Source: Hamadaea sp.
GTDB lineage: Bacteria > Actinomycetota > Actinomycetes > Mycobacteriales > Micromonosporaceae
DNA length: 64,000 nt
NCBI RefSeq assembly: GCF_013362815.1
Contig: NZ_JABFVK010000049.1
Location: 62,001 to 126,000, forward strand
Reading direction: 5' to 3'
The position numbers and the translations under genes are program-made. The notes beneath the pieces were generated by a model. That model was not told the origin of the DNA. It did no database searches and saw only the letters and a program-made list of their open reading frames with translations. Shown here piece by piece: positions 47,193 through 57,401 of the stretch (position 1 is the stretch's first letter; every line of letters begins with the position of its first letter).

Positions 47193-50100
47193 TCAGTGCA
47201 GTTGCTCCAATTCCTGATCAAGGATGTCGAACAGTTCAGCCGCTGTGGCGCGGCTCAGATCGTCGGGCACCGCGGGCGCCTCGACGCCGAACAACCGCAC
47301 GTCGAGGTACTCGGCGACGGCCGCGACGGACGGGTGGTCGAAGATCAGCGTCGCCGGAAGCCGGGTCCCCACCGCCTCCGACAACGCCGTCCGCAGTTCG
47401 ATGGCGGTCAGTGAGTCGAACCCCAGCTCCAGGAACCCGCGCGACACGTCGATCCCACTCGGGTGGTCGTAACCGAGGATGGCGGCGGCGCGACCGCGTA
47501 CCAGATCGAACAACGCGGCCCGCCGCTCCTGGACGGACATCCGGCCCAGATTGTCGAGCAGCACGGACGGCGCACCGGTTCCGCTACCCGCCCGGCGCTT
47601 GCTGCTGGTCCGGGCCAGACCGCGCAGCATCGGCGCGACGGTGGCCGCGGCCCGGAGCACCGTGAGATCCAGCTTCATCACCGCGAGGGCGGCTTCCGGC
47701 CGCGCACCAGCGACGGTGAAGGCCGCGAGACCGGCGGACGCGGGCAGCGCTCGCATGCCGTCGCGCCCCAGACGGCTGCGGTTGGTCGAGGTCAGGCCAC
47801 CGGCCAGGCCCTCGTCGCTGTCCCACAGTCCCCAGCCGAGCGACTGCCCGACGAGACCCTGCGACCGTCGATGCGCCGCGAGCGCGTCGAGGTAGCTGTT
47901 GGCGGCCGCGTAGTTCGCCTGGCCGGGGCCGCCGAGGACCCCTGAGGCTGACGAGAACAGGACGAACGCGGTCAGGTCGTGGTCCCGAGTGAGCTCGTGC
48001 AGGTACCAGGCCGCGTCGACCTTGGGCCGCAGCACCTTGTCGAACGCCTCCGGGGTCAACGAACTGAGGACGCCGTCGGCGAGCACACCGGCGGCATGCA
48101 CGATCCCGCGCAGCGGACGATCGGCCGGGATCGCGGCGATCAGGGCCGCCACGGCTTCGTGGTCGGCCACGTCGACTGCAGCGATCGTCACCTCCGCGCC
48201 CAGCTCGGCCAGCTCGTCTCGCAACTCCACTGCGCCCGGGGCGTCGAGCCCACTGCGGCTGGTGAGCAGCACGTGGCGTACGCCGTGCTCGGTGATCAGG
48301 TGCCGGGCGAAGAGCCGCCCCAGCATCCCCGTGCCGCCGGTGACCAGCACCGTCGCGTCGGAGTCGAAGACGCTCGCACCTTCCACTGAAGCCGCCGCAC
48401 CGTCCACCGAGCCGGCGCGTTCCAACCTGGCCGCGTACGCCGTCCCGCCGCGCACGGCCACCTGCGGTTCGCCGGTGGCCAACGCGACGGCCAGATCGTC
48501 GGCGGTGCCGTCGACCAGGACGAAGCGGCCGGGATTCTCCGACTGCGCGGAGCGCATCAGTCCCCAGGCTGCTGCGCCAACCAGGTCGCTCACCGGCTCA
48601 CCGGCCACCGAGACTGCGCCGTTGGTGCGTACCACCAGGATGGCGTCGGCGAAGCGCTCGTCCGCGATCCAGGCTTGCACGACCGGCAGCAACTGCTGAA
48701 TCGCCGTACGCACAGCCGAAGGATCTTGGCCAGAGGTTACCTCGATCACCACCGACTCGGGGACGGGTCCTTCGTCGGTCAGCGCCTCCCAGTCCGCCCA
48801 GCCGAGCGGCCGTCCCGTCGCCGCAGCTTCGGTCCAGGCGGTCCGGAACAGCAGTTCGGTCCCGCCCGAACTGGCGGACAGGTTGGAATCCGGTTCCCGC
48901 AACAACAGCGAGCCCACCGACAACACCGGCAAGCCCGTCGTGTCGGTGGCGTCCAGCGACACCAGGCCTTCTCCGAGCGGCCGCACCCGTACGCGCACCG
49001 CCGAAGCGCCGATCGCGGACAGCGACACGTCCGTCCAGGAGAAGGGCAGCCGGACCTTGTCGCCCAGTTCCTCGTTGCAGGCGATCGCGTGCAGCGCGCC
49101 GTCGAGGAGAGCCGGATGAAGGCCGAATCGGGTGACGTCCGTGCCTTCCGGGAGGGCGATCTCGGCGTACACGTCGTCGCCGTGCCGCCAGGCTGCGGTG
49201 AGGCCACGGAACAGCGTGCCGTACGGCAGACCGGCGTCGGCCAGGCGCTCGTAGAAGTCCGACAAGTCGATCGCACTAGCGCCCGGCGGCGGCCAGCTGA
49301 CCGCGTCGGCGGCGGTGCCGGGCGCGCTTTCGGCCACCACACCGGAGGCGTGCTGGATCCAGGGCGCCTCCAGATCAGTGGCCCGGGAGTAGATCGTCAG
49401 CGCTCGGCGACCCCGCTCGTCCGGTGCCGCGAGGACGAGTTGGAGAACGAGCGCCTCCCGCTCCGGCAGCACCAGAGGCGCATGCACCGTGAGCTCCTCG
49501 ACCAGCTGACAGCCGGCCTGTTCCGCCGCCGCCAGCGCCAGCTCGACGAAGCCGGTGCCGGGGAACATCACCCGGCCCAGCACCACGTGCCCGGCCAGCC
49601 ACGAATGCGTCGCCAGCGAGACCCGGCCGGTGAACACGACCGAGCCGGTGTCGGCCATCGGCACTGCCGCACCGAGGAAAGGATGCCCGACGGCGGCCTG
49701 CCCCAACGCCGACGGATCACCGGTGGCCCGATCGTCGGCGGCCCAGTAGCGCCGGTGCTCGAAGGCGTACGTGGGCAACGGGAGGTCGCTGTGCTCGTGC
49801 CCGGCGAACATCGTGGCCCAGTCGACCCGGAACCCCCGGGTATGCAGCTCGCCCGCCGAGACCAGCAGGCGCGCCGGCCCGCCGTCGTCGCGCCGGAGTG
49901 AGCCCGTGACGGCGACCTCGTCGGCGTGCTCGTCGAGGATCTGCTCGATGCCCGGCACCAGGACCGGATGCGGGCTGCATTCCACGAAGGCTCGGTGGCC
50001 GTCGGCGTACAGGTCGCGGACCGCCTGCTCGAACCGGACCGGCTCGCGGAGGTTCCGGAACCAGTACTCGGCGTCCAGTCCGGCGGTGTCCACCCGCCGA

Positions 50101-53100
50101 CCCTCCACTGTCGAATAGAACGCGATCTCCGACGTACGCGGAGCGACCCCCGCGAGGTCGGCGAGAATCGTCGGCCGCAGTGCCTCGACGGCCGGCGAAT
50201 GGGAGGCGTAGTCGACGGGAATGCGGCGAGCACGGACGGTCTGGCTTTCACACTCGGCGAGCAGTTCCGCCAACGCGTCGGCGTCACCGGAGACGACGGT
50301 GGTCGCCGGACCGTTCACGGCGGCGATTCCCAGGCGGCCGTCCCAGCGCCGAAGACGCTGGCCGACTCGTTCGGCCGATTCGGCCACCGAGACCATGCCG
50401 CCGGTGCCTGCGATCGTCAGCACCGCGCGACTGCGCAGAACGACCACCCGCAACGCGTCCGCCAGCGACAGACCACCAGCGACGTACGCCGCCGCGACCT
50501 CTCCCTGCGAGTGACCGACCACGACGTCGGGGGTCACACCTAGCGACCGCCAGACAGCGGCCAAACCCGCCATCATCACGAAGAGCACCGGCTGGACGAC
50601 GTCCACTCGTTCCAACGACGGCGCGCCCGGCACATCCCGCAGCACATCGGCGGCCGACCAACCCGCCAAGTCCGCCAGCACCTCGTCGCAGTCGGCCACC
50701 ACCTGCCGGAACACCGGCGAGTGGTCGAGCAACTCCGCACCCATGCCCAGCCACTGCGAACCCTGACCCGGGAACACCCAAACTAGGCCACCACCGCGGG
50801 TTGCCCGGCTCCGAGCCAGTCGGGGCGACGGGTCGCCGGAGGCCGCCGCTCGCAACGCAGTCAGCATGGATTCCCGGTCTTCGCCCACCACGACCAAGCG
50901 GTGTTCCTGAGTGGAGCGACCGGTCGCCAGCGAGGAGCCCACCTCGGCCAGCGAGAGATCCGGATGGTCGTCGACGAACGCGGCGAACCGGTCCGCGTAC
51001 GCACGCAGCGCATCGGCTGACTTCGCGGAGAGCAGGAACGGCACCGCCGCCAACGGAGGGGCCGACGCAGGCGATTCCACGGCCGGGGCCTCTTCGATGA
51101 TGAGGTGAGCGTTGGTTCCGCTGACCCCGAACGAGGACACACCCGCTCGCCGAGGACGCCCGGATGACGGCCAATCGCGGGCCTCGGTCAGCAGCTCGAC
51201 CGAACCCGACGACCAGTCCACGTGCGTCGACGGCTTGTCGACGTGCAGCGTCTTCGGCAGTACGCCGTGCCGCATCGCCATGACCATCTTGATCACGCCG
51301 CCGACCCCGGACGCCGCCTGCGCGTGCCCGATGTTCGACTTCAGCGATCCGAGCCACAGTGGACTGACCCGATCCTGCCCGTACGTCGCCAGGAGCGCCT
51401 GCGCCTCGATCGGATCGCCCAGTGTCGTCCCAGTCCCATGGGCTTCCACCGCGTCCACATCGGACGGCGTCAGCCCGGCCACCGACAACGCCTGCCGGAT
51501 CACCCGCTGCTGCGAAGGGCCACTCGGCGCGGTGAGCCCGTTCGACGCACCGTCCTGGTTCACCGCCGAACCGCGTACGACGGCGAGGATTCGATGACCG
51601 TTGCGGCGCGCGTCGGACAGCCGCTCCAGCAGCACCATTCCGACGCCCTCGGACCAACTAGTGCCGTCGGCCGAATCGGCGAAGGACCGGCACCGCCCGT
51701 CCGGCGACAACGCGCCCTGGGTCGAGAACTCCACGAACGACTCCGGGGTCGCCATGACGGTGACGCCACCGGCGAGGGCCAAGGTGCACTCCCCGGCTCG
51801 CAGTGCTTGACCGGCAAGGTGCAACGCCACCAGCGACGACGAACACGCGGTGTCGATCGTCACCGCCGGGCCTTCGAGGCCGAAGAAGTACGACACCCGG
51901 CCCGAGGCGATCGCGCCGGACGCTCCGGTCTTGCCGTAGTCGTGATACATCATCCCGACGAAGACGCCGGTGGAGCTGCCTTTGAGCGAGTTCGGGTCGA
52001 CGCCGGCCCGTTCCACCGCCTCCCAGGTCGCCTCCAGCAGCAGGCGCTGCTGCGGGTCCATGGTCAGCGCCTCGTGCGGGCCGATCCCGAAGAACGCGGC
52101 GTCGAACTCCCCCGCGCCGGTGAGGAATCCGCCTCGGTCGACGTAGCTGGTGGCCGGACGGCTGCGGTCGGGGTCGATCAGCGTGTCGAGATCCCAGCCG
52201 CGATCGTCCGGGAAACTCCCCGTCCCCTCACGACCGTCGAGCACCATCCGCCACAGATCCTCCGGGGACGACACTCCGCCCGGATAACGGCAGGACATCC
52301 CGACGATCGCGATCGGCTCGTCCGAGGTCTGCCGGACACCGGCCACGACCGATCGACTGGAGTCCACTCCGGACAGTTCGGCCGTGACGAACTCGGCGAG
52401 CTTCACCGGCGACGGGTAGTCGAAGACCAGAGTTGCCGGGAGCCGGAGGCCGGTCGCCTCACCCAGCGAATTGCGCAGCTCCACCGCCGTCAGCGAGTCG
52501 AAGCCGAATTCCGTGAAGGCCCGATCGGGGACCAGTCCGGTCGCATCGGCTCGGCCGAGGACGGCGGCGACATGCTGCAGGACGACGTCGAGCACCAGAC
52601 CGGCTCGGGCCTCCGGGGGGTGGTTCGCCAACCGGCGGGTCAGCGTACCGGCGCGGGTGCCGGAGCTGCGCCGAGCCCGGCCGCCGAGCAGTCCCCGGAA
52701 GATCGCGGGCACGTCACCGGCCGCAGCCAGCGCCCGTCGATCGACGCTGATCGGAACCAGCACCGCTTCGGCCGATCCACCGGCCGCGTCGAACAGCGCC
52801 AGCCCGTCCTGCTCCGTCAACGGCAGGACACCGCCGCGCGCCATCCGGGAGCGATCGGTCTCGGCCAGCGTCTCCGTCATGCCGCTCACCGGCACCCACG
52901 GTCCCCAGGCCAGCGACTGCGCAGCGAGGCCCGCGCTGCGCCGATGGGTCGCGAGCGCGTCGAGGAAGACGTTCGCCGCGCCGTAGTTCCCCTGCCCGGC
53001 CGCGCCGAGCGCACCAGCCGCCGACGAGAACAATACGAAGAACTTCAGGTCCACGGTCAATTCGTGCAGGTGCCAGGCCGCGTCGACCTTCGGGCGCAAG

Positions 53101-56100
53101 ACCGTGTCCAATCGCTGCGGCGTCAGCGACTCGATCACCCCGTCGTCCAACAATCCAGCGGTATGCACAACGCCGTCCACGGCAAAGTCACTCAGCAACG
53201 CAGCAACCGCAGCCCGATCAGCCACATCACACGCCACCAACGAAACCGACGCACCCGACTCCCGAAGGCTCGCCACCAACTCCGCCGCCCCCGGCGCATC
53301 CCCACCCCGACGACTCACCAACACCAGATCGCGTATGCCGTGACTCACCACAAGGTGCCGAGCCACGAGCGCACCCAACCCGCCGGTCCCACCCGTGATC
53401 AGCACGCGATTCGCGGTCGACCAGGGAGGCGTACTCGCCGGTGCGGGCGCCTTCACCAGGCGCGGCACGAAGATCCGATCCTCCCGCACGGCCAGCTCGG
53501 GTTCGTCCAGTCCAAGCAGGCCACCGACGGAGTCGGGGGTTAGCTCTCCGATCGTGTCCACCAGCACGATCCGGCCCGGGTTCTCCGCCTGCGCTGCGCG
53601 TACCAGTCCCCAGACCGAGGACTGCACGAGGTCCACCGGCTCGCCGGAGATCGACACCGCTTGGCGGGTGACGACGACCAGCCGCTCGGCGGCGCGATCC
53701 TCCGCCAGCCACTGTTGCAGCCTCAGCAGAACCGCCTTCGTCACCTCGGCGACGCGAGCCGGGATCTCGCCTTCCCCGCTCGGCACAACCAGCACGTCAT
53801 GGCTGGTGTCGGCGGCAACCGGCGAACTCGTCTGGACCCAGCTCACGCCGAACATCGAGTCGTGCGTACCGGCTGCCGTCCGCAGCTGCTCACCCGTGAC
53901 TTCCCGCGTACGCAGAGAGCCGATCGAAGCCACCGCACGGCCGGACGAGTCGCCGAGGTCGATCGAGGCCGAGGACTCGTCGACTTCACGCATCCGCACC
54001 CGTAGTTCGGTCGCACCCCCCGCGACCAGGGAGATCCCGGCCCAGGAATACGGAACGCGGGCGGGACCGGCGGTGGTACGCGGATCGTGGAGCGCCGCGT
54101 CCAGCAGGGCCGGATGCAGCGTGTAGGAACCGGCGTCGCTCCGGGCCGACTCGGGCAGTGCGACCTCGGCGTAGATGTCCCGGCCCGAGCTCCAGGCCGC
54201 GCGCAGTCCCGCGAAGGCCGGACCGTACTCGAATCCGGAGTCCGCCAGCCGCTCATAGAGATCGGTGACGTCGAGTTCGGTCGCCTCAGCCGGGGGCCAG
54301 ATCGTGAAGTCCGTCGACGGCCGGCTCGCTGCCGTCCCGAGTACGCCTTCCGCGTGCAACACCCACGAGGCGTCGGACCGGTCGGGTCGCGAGTGGACGG
54401 TGATCCGCCACCGGCCGTCGACCGCTCCGTCGACGACGACCTGAAGGTTCACTCCGCCCCGGTCGGGTAGCACCAATGGCGCTCGCAGGAGCAACTCCTC
54501 GATCGCCTGCGCGCCCACCTGCTCGGCGGCGTGCAGGGCGAGCTCGACGAACCCGGTCCCGGGGAACACCGTCTGCCCCAGTACGCGGTGCGCAGCGAGC
54601 CAAGGCAGCGCGTCCAGCGAAAGACGCCCGGTCAGCACGACCCCACCGGAATCGGGAGCGCTGACGATCGCCCCGAGCAGCGGGTGGTCGGCCGCCCGGA
54701 GTCCGGCCGCCACCAGCGAACCCTGCCCGGAGAGGGCGTCCACCCAGTAGCGCTCACGCTGGAAGGCGTACGTGGGCAGGTCGACGCGCCGCCCGCCATC
54801 GAGGCACACCGCCCAGGCCACCGGTACGCCCCGCACATGGCAGGCGGCGACCGCTGCCATGAGGGACTCGCATTCGCCGTGATCTTTGCGCATCGCCGAG
54901 ACGAACTTGGCCTTCCCCGTGAGGCAGAGCTGCCCCATGGCGGACAGCACCGCATCCGGCCCGAGTTCGAGATACGTGCCGACGCCTGCCGCTTCCAGGG
55001 TGCGTACGCCGTCGGCGAAGCGGACTGCCGACCGCACGTGATTCACCCAGTACTCGGGATCGCCGACCGGGGCGAGGTCGCCGGTCACGTTCGATACCAC
55101 CGGGATCGTCGCCTCGCCGAACGTCAGTCCACTCACGACCGCCCGAAACTCGGCCAGCATGGGGTCCATCAGCTGCGAATGGAAGGCGTGGGACACCCGG
55201 AGCCGTTTGGTCTTCACGCCCTGCTTCTCCAGCGCGGCCACCACGAGCTCCACTGCCTGATCCGCGCCGGACAACACGACCGCGGCAGGGCCGTTCACCG
55301 CTGCGATGTCGACGCCGTTCGTCAGCAGCGGGCGTACGTCGTCCTCCGCCGCAGCGACTGACACCATCACGCCGCCCGGCGGAAGCGCCTGCATCAGCCG
55401 GCCCCGGGCGGCCACCAACCGGGCGGCGTCGGGCAACGACAGCACCCCGGCGGCATGGGCGGCCGCGATCTCGCCGATCGAGTGACCGCCCACGAAGTCC
55501 GGGCGTACGCCCCACGACTCGGTCAGCCGGAACAACGCCGTCTCCAGGGCGAGCAAGGCCGGCTGCGCGTACGCGGTCTGGTTGAGCAGGTCCGCGTCGG
55601 TACCCCACATCACGCCGAGCAACGGCTGATCCAGCAGTGGATCGATCTCCGCCGCGACTGCGTCCAAAGCCTTCGCGAACACGGGGTACGCCTCGTAAAG
55701 CTCCCGTCCCATGCCCAGCCGTTGCGAGCCCTGGCCGGAGAACAGTACGGCGAAGGCGTCCTCGGTCCGCGCGATCCCGGTGACGATCCCTGAGTCGGCT
55801 CCGTCGTCGGCGAGCAGCCGAAGGCGGGCGGTCAATTCCTCGCGACTCGTCCCGAGCACGGCCGCTCGATGGGTGAGCCGAGCGCGGCCGGTGGCCAGCG
55901 AGAAACCGACGTCCCTCGGCTCGACGTCCGGCTTCGACTCCACAAGAGACACCAGGTTCGCCGCCTGCGCGCGTAGCCCGGTGGCCGACTTGGCCGACAG
56001 CACCCATGGCACCACCGGCGCGTCGCCTGTGCGTTCGTCCCGAGCGGACTCGTCGGCCGGTGCCTGCTCCACGATCACATGCGCGTTCGTGCCACTGATG

Positions 56101-57395
56101 CCGAACGATGACACCGCCGCCCGACGGGGTCGGCCGGTCTCCGGCCAATCCCGGTTCTCCCGAAGCAATTCCACCGCGCCGGACGACCAGTCCACTCGGG
56201 AGGACGGCTCGTCCACGTGCAGAGTCTTGGGCAACACCCCACGGCGTATCGCCATGACCATCTTGATGACGCCACCGACGCCCGCAGCTGCCTGCGTATG
56301 CCCGATGTTCGACTTGAGTGAGCCGAGCCACAGTGGGCGGTCGCGGTTCTGACCGTAAGTGGCAAGCAGAGCCTGCGCCTCGATCGGATCGCCCAGGGTC
56401 GTGCCGGTGCCGTGCGCCTCGACGGCGTCCACGTCGGACGGCTGGAGGCCGGAGGCCGACAAGGCGGCCCGGATGACCCGCTGTTGTGCGGGACCGTTCG
56501 GGACGGTCAAACCGCTGGACGCGCCGTCTTGGTTGATCGCGCTGCCCCGCAGAACCGCGAGCACCGGGTGACCCAGCCGCTGTGCGTCGGAGAGCCGCTC
56601 CAGCAGCAGTACGCCGACACCCTCGGAACAGCCGATGCCGTCGGCGGCGGAGGAGAACGCCTTGCACCGGCCGTCCCGGGCGAGGCCGCGCTGCTCGCTG
56701 AAGTAGCAGAACATGTCGGGGGTGGTCATGATGGTGACCCCGCCGGCCAACGCCATCGAGCATTCGCCCCGGCGGAGAGCCTGAGCCGCGAGGTGCAGCG
56801 CGACCAGCGAGGAGGAGCACGCGGTGTCGACGGTGACCGCAGGCCCCTCCAAACCGAGCGTGTACGCGATCCGCCCGGTGACGAGGCTGCCGTCGCTGGT
56901 CCCGGTGCCGTAGTCGTGATACATCACGCCACCGAATACGCCGGTCTGGCTGCCGCGCAACGAAGTGGGGTCGATGCCCGCGCTCTCGATGGCCGACCAG
57001 CTCGCCTCCAGGAGACGTCGCTGCTGCGGGTCCATGATGAGCGCCTCGCGAGGCGAGATCGCGAAGAAGTCGGCGTCGAACTCGGCCGCGTCGTAGAGGA
57101 AGCCGCCCTTGCGCGACACCGTCCGACCAGGCTTGCCCGGCTCCGGGTCATGGATGCGCTCAACGTCCCAGCCCCGGTCGTCGGGGAAGTCGCCCACCGC
57201 GTCCCGGCCCGAGGAGACGAGCCGCCAGAGCTCCTCGGGCGAGTCGACGCCACCGGGATACTCGCAGGCCATGCCCACGATGGCGAGGGGCTCGGCCTGG
57301 GCGGCGGTGAGCCGGCCGTTCTGCTGGCGCAGCCGGTCGTTGTCCAGCATGGAGGCTCGCAGCGCCTCGACGATCTGCTCGACAGAGGTATCCAC
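47193..57395 (-). CDS. Modular type I PKS, two modules: [KS-AT-DH-KR-ACP][KS-AT-DH-KR-ACP], no TE
   Basis: Two KS ([33 protein letters not shown]). AT1 GHSIGE/HAFH reads malonyl; AT2 GHSQGE/YASH reads methylmalonyl. Two DH (HRVLGQTVFP; HVVLGRVMFP), two KR (GGTGGLG LDD; GGTGMLG LAD), two ACP (GFDSL). N- and C-terminal docking helices (SVEQIVEALRASMLDNDRLRQQN; ATAAELFDILDQELEQLH). Module boundary ~52320. Confidence 0.96.
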   Translation of the reverse strand: MDTSVEQIVEALRASMLDNDRLRQQNGRLTAAQAEPLAIVGMACEYPGGVDSPEELWRLVSSGRDAVGDFPDDRGWDVERIHDPEPGKPGRTVSRKGGFLYDAAEFDADFFAISPREALIMDPQQRRLLEASWSAIESAGIDPTSLRGSQTGVFGGVMYHDYGTGTSDGSLVTGRIAYTLGLEGPAVTVDTACSSSLVALHLAAQALRRGECSMALAGGVTIMTTPDMFCYFSEQRGLARDGRCKAFSSAADGIGCSEGVGVLLLERLSDAQRLGHPVLAVLRGSAINQDGASSGLTVPNGPAQQRVIRAALSASGLQPSDVDAVEAHGTGTTLGDPIEAQALLATYGQNRDRPLWLGSLKSNIGHTQAAAGVGGVIKMVMAIRRGVLPKTLHVDEPSSRVDWSSGAVELLRENRDWPETGRPRRAAVSSFGISGTNAHVIVEQAPADESARDERTGDAPVVPWVLSAKSATGLRAQAANLVSLVESKPDVEPRDVGFSLATGRARLTHRAAVLGTSREELTARLRLLADDGADSGIVTGIARTEDAFAVLFSGQGSQRLGMGRELYEAYPVFAKALDAVAAEIDPLLDQPLLGVMWGTDADLLNQTAYAQPALLALETALFRLTESWGVRPDFVGGHSIGEIAAAHAAGVLSLPDAARLVAARGRLMQALPPGGVMVSVAAAEDDVRPLLTNGVDIAAVNGPAAVVLSGADQAVELVVAALEKQGVKTKRLRVSHAFHSQLMDPMLAEFRAVVSGLTFGEATIPVVSNVTGDLAPVGDPEYWVNHVRSAVRFADGVRTLEAAGVGTYLELGPDAVLSAMGQLCLTGKAKFVSAMRKDHGECESLMAAVAACHVRGVPVAWAVCLDGGRRVDLPTYAFQRERYWVDALSGQGSLVAAGLRAADHPLLGAIVSAPDSGGVVLTGRLSLDALPWLAAHRVLGQTVFPGTGFVELALHAAEQVGAQAIEELLLRAPLVLPDRGGVNLQVVVDGAVDGRWRITVHSRPDRSDASWVLHAEGVLGTAASRPSTDFTIWPPAEATELDVTDLYERLADSGFEYGPAFAGLRAAWSSGRDIYAEVALPESARSDAGSYTLHPALLDAALHDPRTTAGPARVPYSWAGISLVAGGATELRVRMREVDESSASIDLGDSSGRAVASIGSLRTREVTGEQLRTAAGTHDSMFGVSWVQTSSPVAADTSHDVLVVPSGEGEIPARVAEVTKAVLLRLQQWLAEDRAAERLVVVTRQAVSISGEPVDLVQSSVWGLVRAAQAENPGRIVLVDTIGELTPDSVGGLLGLDEPELAVREDRIFVPRLVKAPAPASTPPWSTANRVLITGGTGGLGALVARHLVVSHGIRDLVLVSRRGGDAPGAAELVASLRESGASVSLVACDVADRAAVAALLSDFAVDGVVHTAGLLDDGVIESLTPQRLDTVLRPKVDAAWHLHELTVDLKFFVLFSSAAGALGAAGQGNYGAANVFLDALATHRRSAGLAAQSLAWGPWVPVSGMTETLAETDRSRMARGGVLPLTEQDGLALFDAAGGSAEAVLVPISVDRRALAAAGDVPAIFRGLLGGRARRSSGTRAGTLTRRLANHPPEARAGLVLDVVLQHVAAVLGRADATGLVPDRAFTEFGFDSLTAVELRNSLGEATGLRLPATLVFDYPSPVKLAEFVTAELSGVDSSRSVVAGVRQTSDEPIAIVGMSCRYPGGVSSPEDLWRMVLDGREGTGSFPDDRGWDLDTLIDPDRSRPATSYVDRGGFLTGAGEFDAAFFGIGPHEALTMDPQQRLLLEATWEAVERAGVDPNSLKGSSTGVFVGMMYHDYGKTGASGAIASGRVSYFFGLEGPAVTIDTACSSSLVALHLAGQALRAGECTLALAGGVTVMATPESFVEFSTQGALSPDGRCRSFADSADGTSWSEGVGMVLLERLSDARRNGHRILAVVRGSAVNQDGASNGLTAPSGPSQQRVIRQALSVAGLTPSDVDAVEAHGTGTTLGDPIEAQALLATYGQDRVSPLWLGSLKSNIGHAQAASGVGGVIKMVMAMRHGVLPKTLHVDKPSTHVDWSSGSVELLTEARDWPSSGRPRRAGVSSFGVSGTNAHLIIEEAPAVESPASAPPLAAVPFLLSAKSADALRAYADRFAAFVDDHPDLSLAEVGSSLATGRSTQEHRLVVVGEDRESMLTALRAAASGDPSPRLARSRATRGGGLVWVFPGQGSQWLGMGAELLDHSPVFRQVVADCDEVLADLAGWSAADVLRDVPGAPSLERVDVVQPVLFVMMAGLAAVWRSLGVTPDVVVGHSQGEVAAAYVAGGLSLADALRVVVLRSRAVLTIAGTGGMVSVAESAERVGQRLRRWDGRLGIAAVNGPATTVVSGDADALAELLAECESQTVRARRIPVDYASHSPAVEALRPTILADLAGVAPRTSEIAFYSTVEGRRVDTAGLDAEYWFRNLREPVRFEQAVRDLYADGHRAFVECSPHPVLVPGIEQILDEHADEVAVTGSLRRDDGGPARLLVSAGELHTRGFRVDWATMFAGHEHSDLPLPTYAFEHRRYWAADDRATGDPSALGQAAVGHPFLGAAVPMADTGSVVFTGRVSLATHSWLAGHVVLGRVMFPGTGFVELALAAAEQAGCQLVEELTVHAPLVLPEREALVLQLVLAAPDERGRRALTIYSRATDLEAPWIQHASGVVAESAPGTAADAVSWPPPGASAIDLSDFYERLADAGLPYGTLFRGLTAAWRHGDDVYAEIALPEGTDVTRFGLHPALLDGALHAIACNEELGDKVRLPFSWTDVSLSAIGASAVRVRVRPLGEGLVSLDATDTTGLPVLSVGSLLLREPDSNLSASSGGTELLFRTAWTEAAATGRPLGWADWEALTDEGPVPESVVIEVTSGQDPSAVRTAIQQLLPVVQAWIADERFADAILVVRTNGAVSVAGEPVSDLVGAAAWGLMRSAQSENPGRFVLVDGTADDLAVALATGEPQVAVRGGTAYAARLERAGSVDGAAASVEGASVFDSDATVLVTGGTGMLGRLFARHLITEHGVRHVLLTSRSGLDAPGAVELRDELAELGAEVTIAAVDVADHEAVAALIAAIPADRPLRGIVHAAGVLADGVLSSLTPEAFDKVLRPKVDAAWYLHELTRDHDLTAFVLFSSASGVLGGPGQANYAAANSYLDALAAHRRSQGLVGQSLGWGLWDSDEGLAGGLTSTNRSRLGRDGMRALPASAGLAAFTVAGARPEAALAVMKLDLTVLRAAATVAPMLRGLARTSSKRRAGSGTGAPSVLLDNLGRMSVQERRAALFDLVRGRAAAILGYDHPSGIDVSRGFLELGFDSLTAIELRTALSEAVGTRLPATLIFDHPSVAAVAEYLDVRLFGVEAPAVPDDLSRATAAELFDILDQELEQLH

Positions 57396-57401
57396 AGTGG
57401 A

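Noticed and set aside
54754-56820. 688-aa minus ORF in an alternate frame within the PKS
   Set aside because: Same-strand frame shadow of PKS KS/AT coding sequence.
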